From assembly GCA_027068915.1 (NCBI GenBank), contig JAMOLT010000023.1:1-36652 (forward strand): 36,652 bases of DNA, written 5' to 3'. The position numbers were made by a program, and so were the translations under genes. Source of the DNA: Sedimenticola sp. (GTDB lineage: Bacteria > Pseudomonadota > Gammaproteobacteria > Chromatiales > Chromatiaceae). Shown in pieces: positions 1-7,882 of the stretch (the stretch's first letter is position 1; the number at the start of each line of letters is the position of its first letter). Under the pieces are notes generated by a model. That model had not been told where the DNA came from and ran no database searches. It saw only the letters and a list, made by a program, of their open reading frames with translations.

Positions 1-172
1 CATCCTTGAGCAAGGGGATAGCCTTGCCGATATCCGGCCCCTGCTGCCCGGCCTGGGAGGTGGTGAAGAACACCGGTTCCTCGATGGCGTCAAAATCGTT
101 CTCCTCGCGCATGCGCTGCATGAGGACAGAACCCACCATGCCGCGCCAGCCTACGAAACCTACTCTTTTCAT
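1..172 (-). CDS. asd: aspartate-semialdehyde dehydrogenase, N-terminal part (cut by window edge)
   Basis: Only the first 57 codons are inside the window. The translation begins MKRVGFVGWRGMVGSVLMQR, the glycine-rich NADP-binding start of the gammaproteobacterial aspartate-semialdehyde dehydrogenase family, and continues with the family's FFTTSQAG stretch. The enzyme reduces aspartyl phosphate to aspartate semialdehyde, the branch point to lysine, threonine and methionine. The position downstream of leuC-leuD-leuB on the same strand is the usual gammaproteobacterial order. The ATG is preceded at 7 nt by AGG, and this Shine-Dalgarno-like triplet is itself part of the 9-bp tandem repeat that fills the leader. 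Confidence 0.9.
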   Translation of the reverse strand, partial: MKRVGFVGWRGMVGSVLMQRMREENDFDAIEEPVFFTTSQAGQQGPDIGKAIPLLKD

Positions 173-231
173 TGCATTACCTGCATTACCTGCATTACCT
201 GCATTACCTGCATTACCTGCATTACCTGCAT
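169..231 (-). CDS. possible leader peptide of asd encoded by the tandem repeat
   Basis: A 20-codon frame reads (Met-Gln-Val)x6-Met-Gln-stop, starting at the first ATG of the repeat array. Its TGA overlaps the asd start as ATGA, the usual geometry of translational coupling. The frame is open upstream to a stop at 247-249, but no good ribosome binding site precedes the first ATG. Internal ATGs recur every 9 nt, so initiation could occur at several. It may be a real coupled leader or a by-product of a repeat whose unit length is divisible by three. Confidence 0.3.
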   Translation of the reverse strand: MQVMQVMQVMQVMQVMQVMQ

Positions 232-235
232 TATT
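173..235. repeat. 9-bp tandem repeat directly upstream of asd
   Basis: Six perfect copies of TGCATTACC (173-226) are followed by a degraded seventh (227-235). Read on the minus strand the unit is GGTAATGCA, ending immediately before the asd ATG. Each unit carries an AGG and an ATG, so the asd ribosome binding site is made of repeat sequence. The unit is a multiple of three, so copy-number changes would keep any reading frame through the array. Confidence 0.95.
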
Positions 236-256
236 CTGCGAAAAATTCAAAAAGCC

Positions 257-280
257 GTCATTCCGGCGCAGGCCGGAATC
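257..280. repeat. REP-like intergenic palindrome, copy 1
   Basis: GTCATTCCGGC and GCCGGAAT form an imperfect inverted repeat around a short loop. A second, closely similar copy lies at 22028-22053, between tatC and the DUF255 gene. This is the familiar short extragenic palindrome type found in many proteobacterial chromosomes. It sits in the 279-bp gap between asd and the PD-(D/E)XK-like gene, where I see nothing else apart from the tandem repeat. Confidence 0.7.
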
Positions 281-451
281 CATGGGCCCCGGCCTCGGCA
301 ATTGCTCCTGCATTGCTCTAACTCCTCCATCCCTGGAGTCGTGCGCCGGGGTGACGAGAATCAATAATTATTCAATCGTAGCCCGGGTGAAGCACAGCAT
401 AACCAGGAGAAGTCCACAACGGCCAAACTGTGCGTCCAAACGAGTACCTTG

Positions 452-976
452 TTAGAGCTTGCTTGCCAAGTTTTCAAAGAATTCTTCATGTATGTTTTTT
501 GCTTGAGAGAATATTTTTGATCCTTTACGTAACTTATAGTCTACGCAGGGCACGGTTAATGAAGTTAGCTTATTCTCACCAAAAAATACTGATGCGTCCT
601 CAAATAGGAATACTTGTAAAGGAAAGAAATCGTAATCCAATGTTATGACAATTAATTGGTCGAACCCCTTTACAAGCTGAGACAGCGATCTATTTTTACT
701 GTACCTGGTTGTTGATTTAACCTGAAATAATATATCACCTCCGTTGGTATCACAGACCTTAATATCCCAAGCTTTCTCTGTTGATCTTCCGAAAACAACC
801 GAACAATCAGTGTATTTTTCTTCTAGATATTTTTTCGCGAAGTACTCAGCAATAGTTCCTGAAGTTAACGCGCAACCAGGAAACTGCTCCGGATTTGCTT
901 GAACTTGCTCCCATAAAAGTTCGTATGCTTTTCCGTATGCATCTAGGGCTTTATCAATATCTGACTCTTCTACCAT
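452..976 (-). CDS. AT-rich protein of unknown function with PD-(D/E)XK-like signature
   Basis: This 174-aa protein starts at ATG 974-976, 24 bp downstream of the leuB stop codon's neighbour region. I do not recognise the family with certainty. Around residues 70-87 it has WDIKVCDTNGGD followed by ILFQVKST. An aspartate followed about 15 residues later by Q-V-K in a hydrophobic strand resembles the PD-(D/E)XK nuclease core, in which E is often replaced by Q. No partner methylase, helicase or antitoxin is adjacent. Base composition is clearly more AT-rich than the flanking leu genes, which suggests acquisition by transfer. It interrupts the usual leuB-asd neighbourhood. A restriction-like or solitary defence nuclease is one possibility, but this is an inference from a short motif. 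Confidence 0.7.
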   Translation of the reverse strand: MVEESDIDKALDAYGKAYELLWEQVQANPEQFPGCALTSGTIAEYFAKKYLEEKYTDCSVVFGRSTEKAWDIKVCDTNGGDILFQVKSTTRYSKNRSLSQLVKGFDQLIVITLDYDFFPLQVFLFEDASVFFGENKLTSLTVPCVDYKLRKGSKIFSQAKNIHEEFFENLASKL

Positions 977-1000
977 GATTCACTGAGACTCTAACCCTGT

Positions 1001-2074
1001 TTACAGGGCCGCAACCACGGCATCGCCCATTTCCTCGGTGCCTACTTCACGCATGCCCTCGGCCATAATGTCCCGGGTACGCAAGCCGTCATCCAGCACC
1101 TGGTTCACCGCCGCCTCGATACGCTCCGCCATGGCCACTTCGTCCAGGCTGTAGCGCAACATCATGGCCACAGACAAAATAGTCGCCAGGGGATTGGCCA
1201 GATTCTGCCCGGCAATATCCGGGGCGGAGCCGTGGATGGGTTCGTACATACCCTTGCCATTCTCGTCCAGTGAGGCCGAGGGCAGCATGCCGATGGAGCC
1301 GGTGAGCATGGCTGCGCAGTCAGACAGGATATCGCCGAACATATTGGTGGTGACCATGACATCGAACTGTTTGGGTTCCCGCACCAGCTGCATGGCGGCG
1401 TTGTCCACATACATGTGGCTCAGCTCCACATCCCTGTAGTCCTTTTCCATGACTCTGGTAGCCACTTCCCGCCACAGCTCGGTGCATTCCAGCACATTGG
1501 CCTTGTCCACAGAGCACACCCGGCCGCCACGCTTGCGAGCGATATCCCCGGCCACACGCAGGATGCGTTCAACCTCGCTCTCCCGGTACACCAGGGTATT
1601 GAATCCCTCCTTCTCGCCGCTATCCAGCTCCCGCACACCCCGGGGCTGGCCAAAATAGATGCCACCGGTGAGCTCGCGCACGATCATGATATCCAGGCCG
1701 GACACCACTTCGGACTTGAGGGTGGAGGCATCGGCAAGCTGGGGATAGAGAATGGCCGGGCGCAGATTGGCAAACAGGTTCAACCCCGCTCGCAACCCCA
1801 GCAGGCCCTTTTCCGGGCGAATGGAAATGTCCAGGGACTCCCACTTGTACCCACCCACGGCACCCAGCAGGATGGCATCGGCTTCTCCTGCAATTTCCAG
1901 GGTGGCGTCCGGCAGGGGCACACCGGTGGCATCGATGGCAGCACCACCTACCAGGGCCTCATCCAGTTCAATGTCGAGGCCTTCGCCGGCCAGATTGTCC
2001 AGCACTTTCACCGCCTGGTTGACGATTTCCGGACCGATGCCGTCGCCGGGGAGTATCAGAATTTTCTTGGTCAT
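1001..2074 (-). CDS. leuB: 3-isopropylmalate dehydrogenase
   Basis: The 357-aa protein has normal family length. It opens with the family signature [13 protein letters not shown] and carries [10 protein letters not shown] and the cofactor and metal-site region NMFGDILSD followed by [11 protein letters not shown] and [13 protein letters not shown]. It oxidises and decarboxylates 3-isopropylmalate to 2-ketoisocaproate with NAD in leucine synthesis, in the cytoplasm. It is the last leu gene here. Unlike the common uninterrupted leuCDB order, an acetyltransferase gene lies between leuD and leuB. Confidence 0.98.
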   Translation of the reverse strand: MTKKILILPGDGIGPEIVNQAVKVLDNLAGEGLDIELDEALVGGAAIDATGVPLPDATLEIAGEADAILLGAVGGYKWESLDISIRPEKGLLGLRAGLNLFANLRPAILYPQLADASTLKSEVVSGLDIMIVRELTGGIYFGQPRGVRELDSGEKEGFNTLVYRESEVERILRVAGDIARKRGGRVCSVDKANVLECTELWREVATRVMEKDYRDVELSHMYVDNAAMQLVREPKQFDVMVTTNMFGDILSDCAAMLTGSIGMLPSASLDENGKGMYEPIHGSAPDIAGQNLANPLATILSVAMMLRYSLDEVAMAERIEAAVNQVLDDGLRTRDIMAEGMREVGTEEMGDAVVAAL

Positions 2075-2116
2075 TAGTCTTAAATTCTCTATTGTTATTA
2101 CACCAGGATGGCGCTC

Positions 2117-2620
2117 CTACACTAGGCGCGTGTCCTTAATTCTGGCCATTGTAATGGCACTGACCAACATCCCACCCTTGTTGGCATAATCGGGATGCTC
2201 ACCTTCCTTAAGGAAGCCCATCTGTTCATAAAGGCGTATTGCAGCTTCATTGTCGCTGAACACTTGTAGTTCCACACGGGTCACATTCAACCAGTTATCA
2301 CACATATCCAAAGCTGCCTGCAACAAACCTCGACCAACCCCCTTTCTCAGCTCAGTTGCACATACCGCCATACCGAAAGTGGCGACATGGCGTTTTCTGG
2401 GATTAGAGCAGGCCGTAAGCAACAACTGCCCCACCACCCGATCATCAATAGTGGCAACCAGGTTGTAATTCCCTTCTCCTAGCTTTTCCAGACGCTGCTC
2501 CCACATACCCACTGAAGGAAAGGGCAGCTGCAAGGTTCCGGCTATGACATGAGGCTGTTCATAGATAGCCTTAATTTCCGCGACATCCTGCTTTTCTGCA
2601 TGCCGAATAACCAATCCCAT
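2117..2620 (-). CDS. GNAT-family N-acetyltransferase, YhhY/AaaT-like
   Basis: The 167-aa protein is a single GNAT domain. It starts LVIRHAEKQDVAEIKAIY, has a QLPFPSVGMWEQRL segment, an acetyl-CoA loop LRKGVGRGLL (R-x-x-G-x-G) near residue 91-100, and the C-terminal DNEAAIRLYEQMGF strand-helix. The overall pattern, including TLQLPFPS, MCDNWLNVTRVELQVF and MARIK, closely resembles E. coli YhhY, described as an amino-acid N-acetyltransferase. It lies 17 bp after leuD and 42 bp before leuB, so it is probably co-transcribed with the leu genes. The substrate here is unknown. Confidence 0.88.
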   Translation of the reverse strand: MGLVIRHAEKQDVAEIKAIYEQPHVIAGTLQLPFPSVGMWEQRLEKLGEGNYNLVATIDDRVVGQLLLTACSNPRKRHVATFGMAVCATELRKGVGRGLLQAALDMCDNWLNVTRVELQVFSDNEAAIRLYEQMGFLKEGEHPDYANKGGMLVSAITMARIKDTRLV

Positions 2621-2637
2621 TCTCCACTTTCTTCCGT

Positions 2638-3276
2638 TCAGGCAAACAACCAGGGCGCTTCCTGCTTGCGGCGTTCTTCGTAGGCGCGTATCTCATCCAC
2701 ATGCTGCAAGGTCAGGCCGATGTCATCCAGACCTTCCAGCAGACAGTGCTTGCGGAAGCTGTCCACTGCAAATTTCATGCTGCTGCCATCTTCCAGTTTC
2801 AACTGCTGGTTTTCAAGATCCACAGTGATTTCCAGCGCCTTGTCGCCACTGGATTTCCGGAATAGCTGTTCCACGACCTCTTCGTCCAGCACAATGGGCA
2901 GGATGCCGTTTTTGAAACAGTTGTTGAAAAAAATGTCCGCGAAACTGGGGGCAATAATGACTCTGAAACCGTAATCCAGCAAGGCCCAGGGGGCATGCTC
3001 CCGGGAGGAGCCACAACCGAAGTTCTTGCGCGTGAGCAGGATGGATGCTCCGGCATAACGCGGATCATTGAGGACGAATTTCGGGTTGGGCTTGCGGCTG
3101 GCGGGATCCACGCCCGGTTCGCCGTGATCGAGATAACGCCACTCGTCGAACAAGTTGGGGCCGAAGCCCGTGCGTTTGATGGATTTCAGGAATTGTTTGG
3201 GGATGATGGCATCCGTATCCACGTTGGCGCGATCCAGGGGGCAGGTTCTGCCCTTGAATGTCTTGAATTTATCCAT
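2638..3276 (-). CDS. leuD: 3-isopropylmalate dehydratase small subunit
   Basis: The 212-aa protein has the usual length of bacterial LeuD. It carries [20 protein letters not shown] at the N-terminus and the swivel-domain motif [15 protein letters not shown] around residue 85-99. Together with LeuC it forms the isopropylmalate isomerase that converts 2-isopropylmalate to 3-isopropylmalate. The gene follows leuC after two bases, which fits co-translation of the two subunits. Confidence 0.98.
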   Translation of the reverse strand: MDKFKTFKGRTCPLDRANVDTDAIIPKQFLKSIKRTGFGPNLFDEWRYLDHGEPGVDPASRKPNPKFVLNDPRYAGASILLTRKNFGCGSSREHAPWALLDYGFRVIIAPSFADIFFNNCFKNGILPIVLDEEVVEQLFRKSSGDKALEITVDLENQQLKLEDGSSMKFAVDSFRKHCLLEGLDDIGLTLQHVDEIRAYEERRKQEAPWLFA

Positions 3277-3278
3277 GT

Positions 3279-4682
3279 TCAGAACTCCCGTACATCGGTA
3301 AAGTGCCCGGTAACTGCTGCTGCAGCAGCCATGGCAGGGCTGACCAGATGAGTACGCCCACCGATGCCCTGACGCCCTTCGAAATTGCGGTTGGATGTGG
3401 AGGCGCAGCGTTCTCCCGACGCCAGGCGGTCAGCATTCATGGCCAGGCACATGGAGCAGCCCGGTTCACGCCACTCGAAGCCTGCCTCGACGAAAACCTC
3501 ATCCAGCCCTTCTTCTTCCGCCTGGCGCTTCACCAGGCCGGAGCCGGGCACGACCAGAGCCTGCTTGATATTGTCCGCCACCTTGCGGCCTTTGACGATT
3601 TCAGCTGCGGCGCGCAAGTCCTCGATGCGGGAGTTGGTACAGGAGCCGATAAACACCTTGTCCACCTCAATGCCGGTAATGGGCATGCCCGCTTCCAGCC
3701 CCATGTATTCCAGGGCACGGCGCATGCCATTGGCCTTCACCTCATCTGCTTCCCTGGCAGGATCAGGCACCCGTGCATTTACATCCACCACCATTTCTGG
3801 TGAGGTTCCCCAGGTAACCTGGGGTTCGATTTTGCCCGCATCCAGGGTCACCACCTTATCGAAAGTCGCACCCTCATCGGAGTACAGATCCATCCAGTTG
3901 GCGACCGCCTTGTCCCACAATTTCTCGGAAGGCGCAAAGGGGCGCCCCTTCACATAGTCGATGGTCTTCTCATCCACAGCCACAAATCCTGCCCTCGCCC
4001 CCGCTTCAATCGCCATGTTGCACACAGTCATGCGCCCTTCCACGGAAAGATCGCGGATAGCCTCACCAGCGAACTCAATGGCATAGCCAGTGCCGCCGGC
4101 GGTGCCGATCTTGCCGATGATGGCCAGCACGATGTCCTTGGCGGTGACACCTTTGCCCACCCTGCCCTGCACGTCAATGAGCATGGCCTTGCTCTTTTTC
4201 TGGATGAGGCATTGGGTAGCCAGCACATGCTCCACTTCCGAAGTCCCGATGCCAAAGGCCAAAGCACCGAAGGCGCCATGGGTGGCAGTATGGGAATCAC
4301 CACAGACCACGGTCATGCCCGGCAATGTGGCTCCCTGCTCCGGCCCCACCACATGCACGATGCCCTGGCGGGGATCATTCATATGAAATTCGGGAATACC
4401 GAACTCTTTGCAATTTTGATCCAGGGTTTCCACCTGCAAGCGGGAAATGGGGTCGGTGATGCCCGCCGAGCGATCCGTGGTCGGTACATTGTGATCCGGC
4501 GTCGCCAGGTTTGCCGACACCCGCCAGGGCTTGCGCCCCGCCAGCCTCAACCCTTCAAACGCCTGGGGAGAAGTCACTTCATGCACCAGTTGCCGGTCGA
4601 TATAGAGCAAACTGGTGCCATGCTCATCTACACGGACAACATGGGCATCCCATAACTTGTCATAGAGTGTTTTGGTTGTCAT
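3279..4682 (-). CDS. leuC: 3-isopropylmalate dehydratase large subunit
   Basis: The 467-aa aconitase-family protein keeps the iron-sulfur ligands: one cysteine in [14 protein letters not shown] and two in [11 protein letters not shown]. The N-terminal [11 protein letters not shown] and [31 protein letters not shown] stretches are also typical. It forms the catalytic subunit with LeuD. It is the first gene of the minus-strand leu operon and is divergent from a LysR-type regulator, with a 107-bp shared control region carrying a palindromic T-N11-A site. Confidence 0.98.
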   Translation of the reverse strand: MTTKTLYDKLWDAHVVRVDEHGTSLLYIDRQLVHEVTSPQAFEGLRLAGRKPWRVSANLATPDHNVPTTDRSAGITDPISRLQVETLDQNCKEFGIPEFHMNDPRQGIVHVVGPEQGATLPGMTVVCGDSHTATHGAFGALAFGIGTSEVEHVLATQCLIQKKSKAMLIDVQGRVGKGVTAKDIVLAIIGKIGTAGGTGYAIEFAGEAIRDLSVEGRMTVCNMAIEAGARAGFVAVDEKTIDYVKGRPFAPSEKLWDKAVANWMDLYSDEGATFDKVVTLDAGKIEPQVTWGTSPEMVVDVNARVPDPAREADEVKANGMRRALEYMGLEAGMPITGIEVDKVFIGSCTNSRIEDLRAAAEIVKGRKVADNIKQALVVPGSGLVKRQAEEEGLDEVFVEAGFEWREPGCSMCLAMNADRLASGERCASTSNRNFEGRQGIGGRTHLVSPAMAAAAAVTGHFTDVREF

Positions 4683-4714
4683 GGCTGTTTTTCCGTTCCA
4701 GTATTCAGATTTGA

Positions 4715-4743
4715 AGAATAAACGGCTACAATGGATAACACAA
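4715..4743 (-). promoter_or_regulatory. candidate leuC promoter
   Basis: On the minus strand TTGTGT (4738-4743) and TATTCT (4715-4720) are separated by 17 nt. This would place the start near 4708 and put the ATTCC-N5-GGAAT palindrome at about -65, the usual position of a LysR-type activator site. A TATAAT at 4757-4762 has no good -35 partner and is a competing candidate. Confidence 0.4.
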
Positions 4744-4765
4744 ATTCATATTTTTTATTATATGC

Positions 4766-4780
4766 ATTCCATATAGGAAT
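4766..4780. promoter_or_regulatory. LysR-type recognition palindrome (T-N11-A) between leuC and the regulator
   Basis: ATTCCATATAGGAAT has perfect 5-bp arms and fits the T-N11-A consensus of LysR-type recognition sites. It lies 10 bp upstream of the regulator's ATG and about 65 bp upstream of the candidate leuC start, so one protein could autoregulate and activate leuC. Confidence 0.55.
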
Positions 4781-4789
4781 AGAAGGCTC

Positions 4790-5650
4790 ATGGAGCTCGG
4801 GAATTTACATGCATTTCTTGCGGTTGCAGACAGCGGCTCCTTTTCTGGCGCAGCGCAACAGCTCTACCTGACCCAGCCGGCCATAAGCAAGCGCCTGGCG
4901 GCACTGGAGGAAGAGCTGAACATCCGGCTGTTTGACCGAATCGGACGCCGGGTACGCCTGACCCATGCGGGAGAAGTCCTGTTGCCAAAGGCGCGTGAAA
5001 TGCTGCTTCAGGCCCAGGACATGAAACATCTGGCCAGCAACCTGCAGACAGAAGTATCCGGGGCGCTGGTACTGGGAACCAGCCACCACATCGGTCTGCA
5101 CCGCCTACCCCCGGTACTGAAGAATTTCCGCACCAGCTTTCCCAGGGTAGACCTGGACATCCGGTTTATGGACTCTGAAGCCGCCTGCCAGGCCGTGGAC
5201 AGGGGCGAACTGGAAATGGCCATTGTCACCCTGCCCAATGAAAACCCCGGGCATCTGCAAACCCGCAAACTCTGGCAGGATGAGCTCTGCTTTGTGGCAG
5301 CACCCGAGCATGCTCTCGCAAACATGCCGGAGGTATCGCTGAAAATGCTCACCCGGTATCCTGCAGTGTTGCCCGGGGCAAGTACCTACACCAGGAATAT
5401 ACTGGAGCTGGCCTTGCAAGACAAAAACCTTGAGATAACATCAAGTATGTCTACCAACTACATGGAAACATTAAAAATGCTTGCGGAAATCAATCTTGGA
5501 TGGAGCCTGCTGCCAAAAACCATGCTGGCACAGAGCAACCTGAAAATCTTACCGGTAAAGCTGAAGTTGAAGCGCTCCCTGGGGCTGGTTACGCACACCG
5601 GGCGCACGCCTTCCAATCCGGCCAGGGCACTGGTCTCCTGCCTTCCATGA
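4790..5650 (+). CDS. LysR-family transcriptional regulator, probable leu operon regulator
   Basis: The 286-aa protein has an N-terminal winged helix-turn-helix at residues 3-60, with SGSFSGAAQQLYLTQPAISKRLAALEEELNIRLFDR, which is the LysR DNA-binding signature, followed by a periplasmic-binding-protein-like effector domain from about residue 90. It is divergent from leuC with a shared palindromic site, so control of leucine synthesis is the natural guess; the effector is unknown but a leucine intermediate would fit. A ribosome site AAGG precedes the ATG. Its TGA stop overlaps the ATG of the next gene as ATGA, indicating co-translation with the lipoprotein gene. Confidence 0.93.
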   Translation: MELGNLHAFLAVADSGSFSGAAQQLYLTQPAISKRLAALEEELNIRLFDRIGRRVRLTHAGEVLLPKAREMLLQAQDMKHLASNLQTEVSGALVLGTSHHIGLHRLPPVLKNFRTSFPRVDLDIRFMDSEAACQAVDRGELEMAIVTLPNENPGHLQTRKLWQDELCFVAAPEHALANMPEVSLKMLTRYPAVLPGASTYTRNILELALQDKNLEITSSMSTNYMETLKMLAEINLGWSLLPKTMLAQSNLKILPVKLKLKRSLGLVTHTGRTPSNPARALVSCLP

Positions 5651-6624
5651 AGCTGTTGTTTCTGGCATTTTCCCTGAGTCTTCTGGCCAGCGCCTGCAGC
5701 AGCCTGCCGGCCTTTTCCACCAAGAACCTATCCTGCCGAAACATCGATGCAGACCTATCCTGGGGTGCTCTCTCGGGCCTGACCACCGATATCCGCATAC
5801 ACAATCGCCTGTATGCCGTACATGACCAGAACCTGCCCCGGCCGGAAATTCTGGTGCTGGATATTTCAGGTCACCAGGCAAGCATCACCCACAGCATCCC
5901 AATACGCAAAAACGCCAGGCCACCTGTCTATGACCTGGAAGGCATCGCCCATCGTCAGGAGGGTGGCTTCTGGGTCACATCAGAAGGCAAGACCGGCCGC
6001 AAACTGCCCAATTTGATTGTGCGTGTGGACGAGAACGGTCAGGTCAGGGAAGAAGTCCCCTTGCCCGCTTCCATCACCAGGCATCAGGTAAAGACAGGGT
6101 TGGAAGGCATTGCCGTCACCGGCAAAGGCAAAAAGGAACGCGTTACCGTGGCATTCCAGAGATCCTGGAAAGATGATCCAAAAGGCCAGGTAAAAATTGG
6201 TCAATACTGGCCTGCCACAGGCCAATGGCGCTTCTATCGTTATCCTCTGGATACGCCGAAGGGCACAGGTTTATCTGCCATCACACCTCTGGGCAACGGG
6301 TTATTCGCGGTACTGGAAAGAGACAACAACCCCTTTTTCAAGGCAAAAACCAAGGCCATATACCAGATAGAGCTGCCCCGGCAACCAGCCACAACGGCCG
6401 GCCCGCCCTACCCACTGCTCAACAAATCCCTGCTCATGGATTTGCTGCCCACCTACAGCCTGCGATGCGGCACCAATGGCAAGCTGGAGGGCATGACTTC
6501 AGGTGCTGGTGGAGAGCTGTATCTGGTGGCTGATGACGATGGCAAGGGAAACGCCATGTTGCTGGTGTACTGCGTCGGAATGAAAGACCCTTTCAGTGAG
6601 TCACAATGCGGCCAGATGCAATGA
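5647..6624 (+). CDS. esterase-like/phytase-like beta-propeller lipoprotein with repeat-derived C-terminus
   Basis: I choose ATG 5647, which overlaps the LysR stop and gives a proper signal peptide: MKLLFLAFSLSLLASAC, with a lipobox-like LASAC. The 325-aa protein has DLEGIAHRQEGGFWVTSEG, GLEGIAV, FAVLERDNN and a terminal KLEGMT near GGELYLVADDDG, the pattern of the 'esterase-like activity of phytase' family. It probably acts at the outer membrane or in the periplasm; the substrate is unknown. The last 20 or so codons (LVYCVGMKDPFSESQCGQMQ) match the end of a MITE-like element located 100 bp downstream, so the native C-terminus was replaced or extended by a mobile repeat. Confidence 0.82.
   Translation: MKLLFLAFSLSLLASACSSLPAFSTKNLSCRNIDADLSWGALSGLTTDIRIHNRLYAVHDQNLPRPEILVLDISGHQASITHSIPIRKNARPPVYDLEGIAHRQEGGFWVTSEGKTGRKLPNLIVRVDENGQVREEVPLPASITRHQVKTGLEGIAVTGKGKKERVTVAFQRSWKDDPKGQVKIGQYWPATGQWRFYRYPLDTPKGTGLSAITPLGNGLFAVLERDNNPFFKAKTKAIYQIELPRQPATTAGPPYPLLNKSLLMDLLPTYSLRCGTNGKLEGMTSGAGGELYLVADDDGKGNAMLLVYCVGMKDPFSESQCGQMQ
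6562..6621 (+). repeat. partial MITE-like element end inside the lipoprotein gene
   Basis: This 60-bp stretch matches the left end of the 185-bp element at 6724-6908 with few differences, including CTTTCAGTGAGTCACAATGCG in both copies apart from length limits. It supplies the last codons and brings the element's frame to within one base of the TGA stop. Confidence 0.85.
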
Positions 6625-6655
6625 CCATGGTTTTTTTAACCCGAAAGGACAAAAG

Positions 6656-6709
6656 TGTGATTTTGTCTTTCCTCCATTTTCAATGACTTAATAGCAATAG
6701 AAAATGGCC
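6656..6709. repeat. dispersed intergenic palindromic repeat, copy A
   Basis: TGTGAT-T-TTGTCTTTCCTCC is followed by CCATTTT and, 20 nt later, AAAATGGCC, forming a hairpin. The same arrangement recurs at 33785-33837 between the octaheme cytochrome and eptA. The inner loop differs while the arms and left flank are conserved. Confidence 0.75.
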
Positions 6710-6723
6710 GCACGCCCTTGTAC

Positions 6724-6908
6724 GCTAGTGTACTGCATCGGAAGTAAAGGCCCTTTCAGTGAGTCACAATGCGACCAGATGCAAGGCGTACTCGCGCAGG
6801 AAGGGCCACCCCCCTTTCAAGCGAGTACAACACCGCAGATGGCCGCATTGTGGCTCACCCGAAGGGGGGGCTCTGAAAGATCCTTTACTTCCGACGCAGT
6901 ACACTAGC
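6724..6908. mobile_element. MITE-like element with long terminal inverted repeats
   Basis: A 185-bp element bounded by GCTAGTGTACTGC and its inverse. The inverted match continues inward for over 50 bp (TCGGAAGTAAAGG, CTTTCA, TGAG(T/C)CACAATGCG) with one extra GC-rich insertion in the right arm. It has no credible internal gene. Its right edge coincides with the last base of the cmoB stop codon, and it lies between convergent genes, where the hairpin could also act as a bidirectional terminator. A partial copy forms the end of the upstream coding sequence. Confidence 0.85.
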
Positions 6909-7882
6909 TATGCCCGAGCGATTACAATGGCTCGTAACGGGGCGGGGTATGCTTCAACTGTCTTTTTCCCGTCCGACGGATCCAGAAAATCCTCCAGCGA
7001 TTCGAATGCCATCCAGTTCGTGCGCCGCTGCTCCCTGGTGCTGGTTGGTGTCACATCCACCAGTTGCACATCCTGATAGCCACAGCGCTTCAGCCAGTTT
7101 TTCAACGCCTCTACGGAAGGGATGAACCAGACATTGCGCATCTTCGCATAACGCCCGCCCGGCACCAGCACGGTATTCGCGCCACCTTCAATCACCAGCG
7201 TCTCCAGTACCAGCTCGCCACCAGGACGCAAGCAGCGCCTGAGTTCAAGCAGATGATCCATAGGCGAGCGGCGATGGTAGAGAATGCCCATGGAAAATAC
7301 CGTATCAAAGCATTCCAGATCTTCCGGCACTGCTTCTATACCCAAGGGCAGAAAGTAGACGTGGGGAGGATCCGCCATAAAGTGCCTGATGGCATTGAAC
7401 TGGCTCAGAAACAGCAGGGTGGGATCAATGCCGATCACCAGCTCCGCCCCCTCGCCGGCCATGCGCCAGGCATGGTAGCCATTGCCACAACCCACATCCA
7501 GCACCTTGCGACCTGCCAGAGGCTGTATGCGGCCCTTGAGCCTTTGCCACTTCCAGTCAGAGCGCCATTCCGCGTCGATGGAAATGCCAAAAACTTCGTA
7601 GGGCCCTTTGCGCCAGGGCTGCAGGGCGCGCAGGGTCTGATAGATATCCCGGCGCATATCTTCATTGATCTCGCCCGCCTGCCCGACACGCAGGGTCTCT
7701 GCCTTGAGATCGACATCAGCGGTCTGAATGCCGGGCAACTGCTGCAACAGATACCGCCAGCGGCCCAGGTCGCCATGCCGGTCAGTAGCCAGCACCTGCT
7801 CGATCTGCTGCGGCAGTATCGCGGCCCAGCCCGGCATCTGTGCATCAATCAACTGCTGCTGAATGGCTTCAACAGGAATCAT
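6908..7882 (-). CDS. cmoB: tRNA U34 carboxymethyltransferase
   Basis: The 324-aa protein transfers a carboxymethyl group from carboxy-S-adenosylmethionine to 5-hydroxyuridine at tRNA position 34, giving cmo5U. It contains the SAM-binding motif VLDVGCGNGYHAWRM, IGIDPTLLFLSQF and SMGILYHRRSPMDHLLELRRCLRPGGELVLET, all characteristic of CmoB, and its length matches E. coli CmoB. I start at ATG 7880-7882 (MIPVEAIQQQL), which overlaps the cmoA stop as ATGA; longer frames would run into cmoA. The stop codon touches the MITE-like element. Confidence 0.96.
   Translation of the reverse strand: MIPVEAIQQQLIDAQMPGWAAILPQQIEQVLATDRHGDLGRWRYLLQQLPGIQTADVDLKAETLRVGQAGEINEDMRRDIYQTLRALQPWRKGPYEVFGISIDAEWRSDWKWQRLKGRIQPLAGRKVLDVGCGNGYHAWRMAGEGAELVIGIDPTLLFLSQFNAIRHFMADPPHVYFLPLGIEAVPEDLECFDTVFSMGILYHRRSPMDHLLELRRCLRPGGELVLETLVIEGGANTVLVPGGRYAKMRNVWFIPSVEALKNWLKRCGYQDVQLVDVTPTSTREQRRTNWMAFESLEDFLDPSDGKKTVEAYPAPLRAIVIARA

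Noticed and set aside
6-455. Plus-strand 149-aa open frame with Leu-Pro-Ala repeats
   Set aside because: It is the reverse reading of asd and its tandem repeat; the repeat peptide arises from the 9-bp unit.
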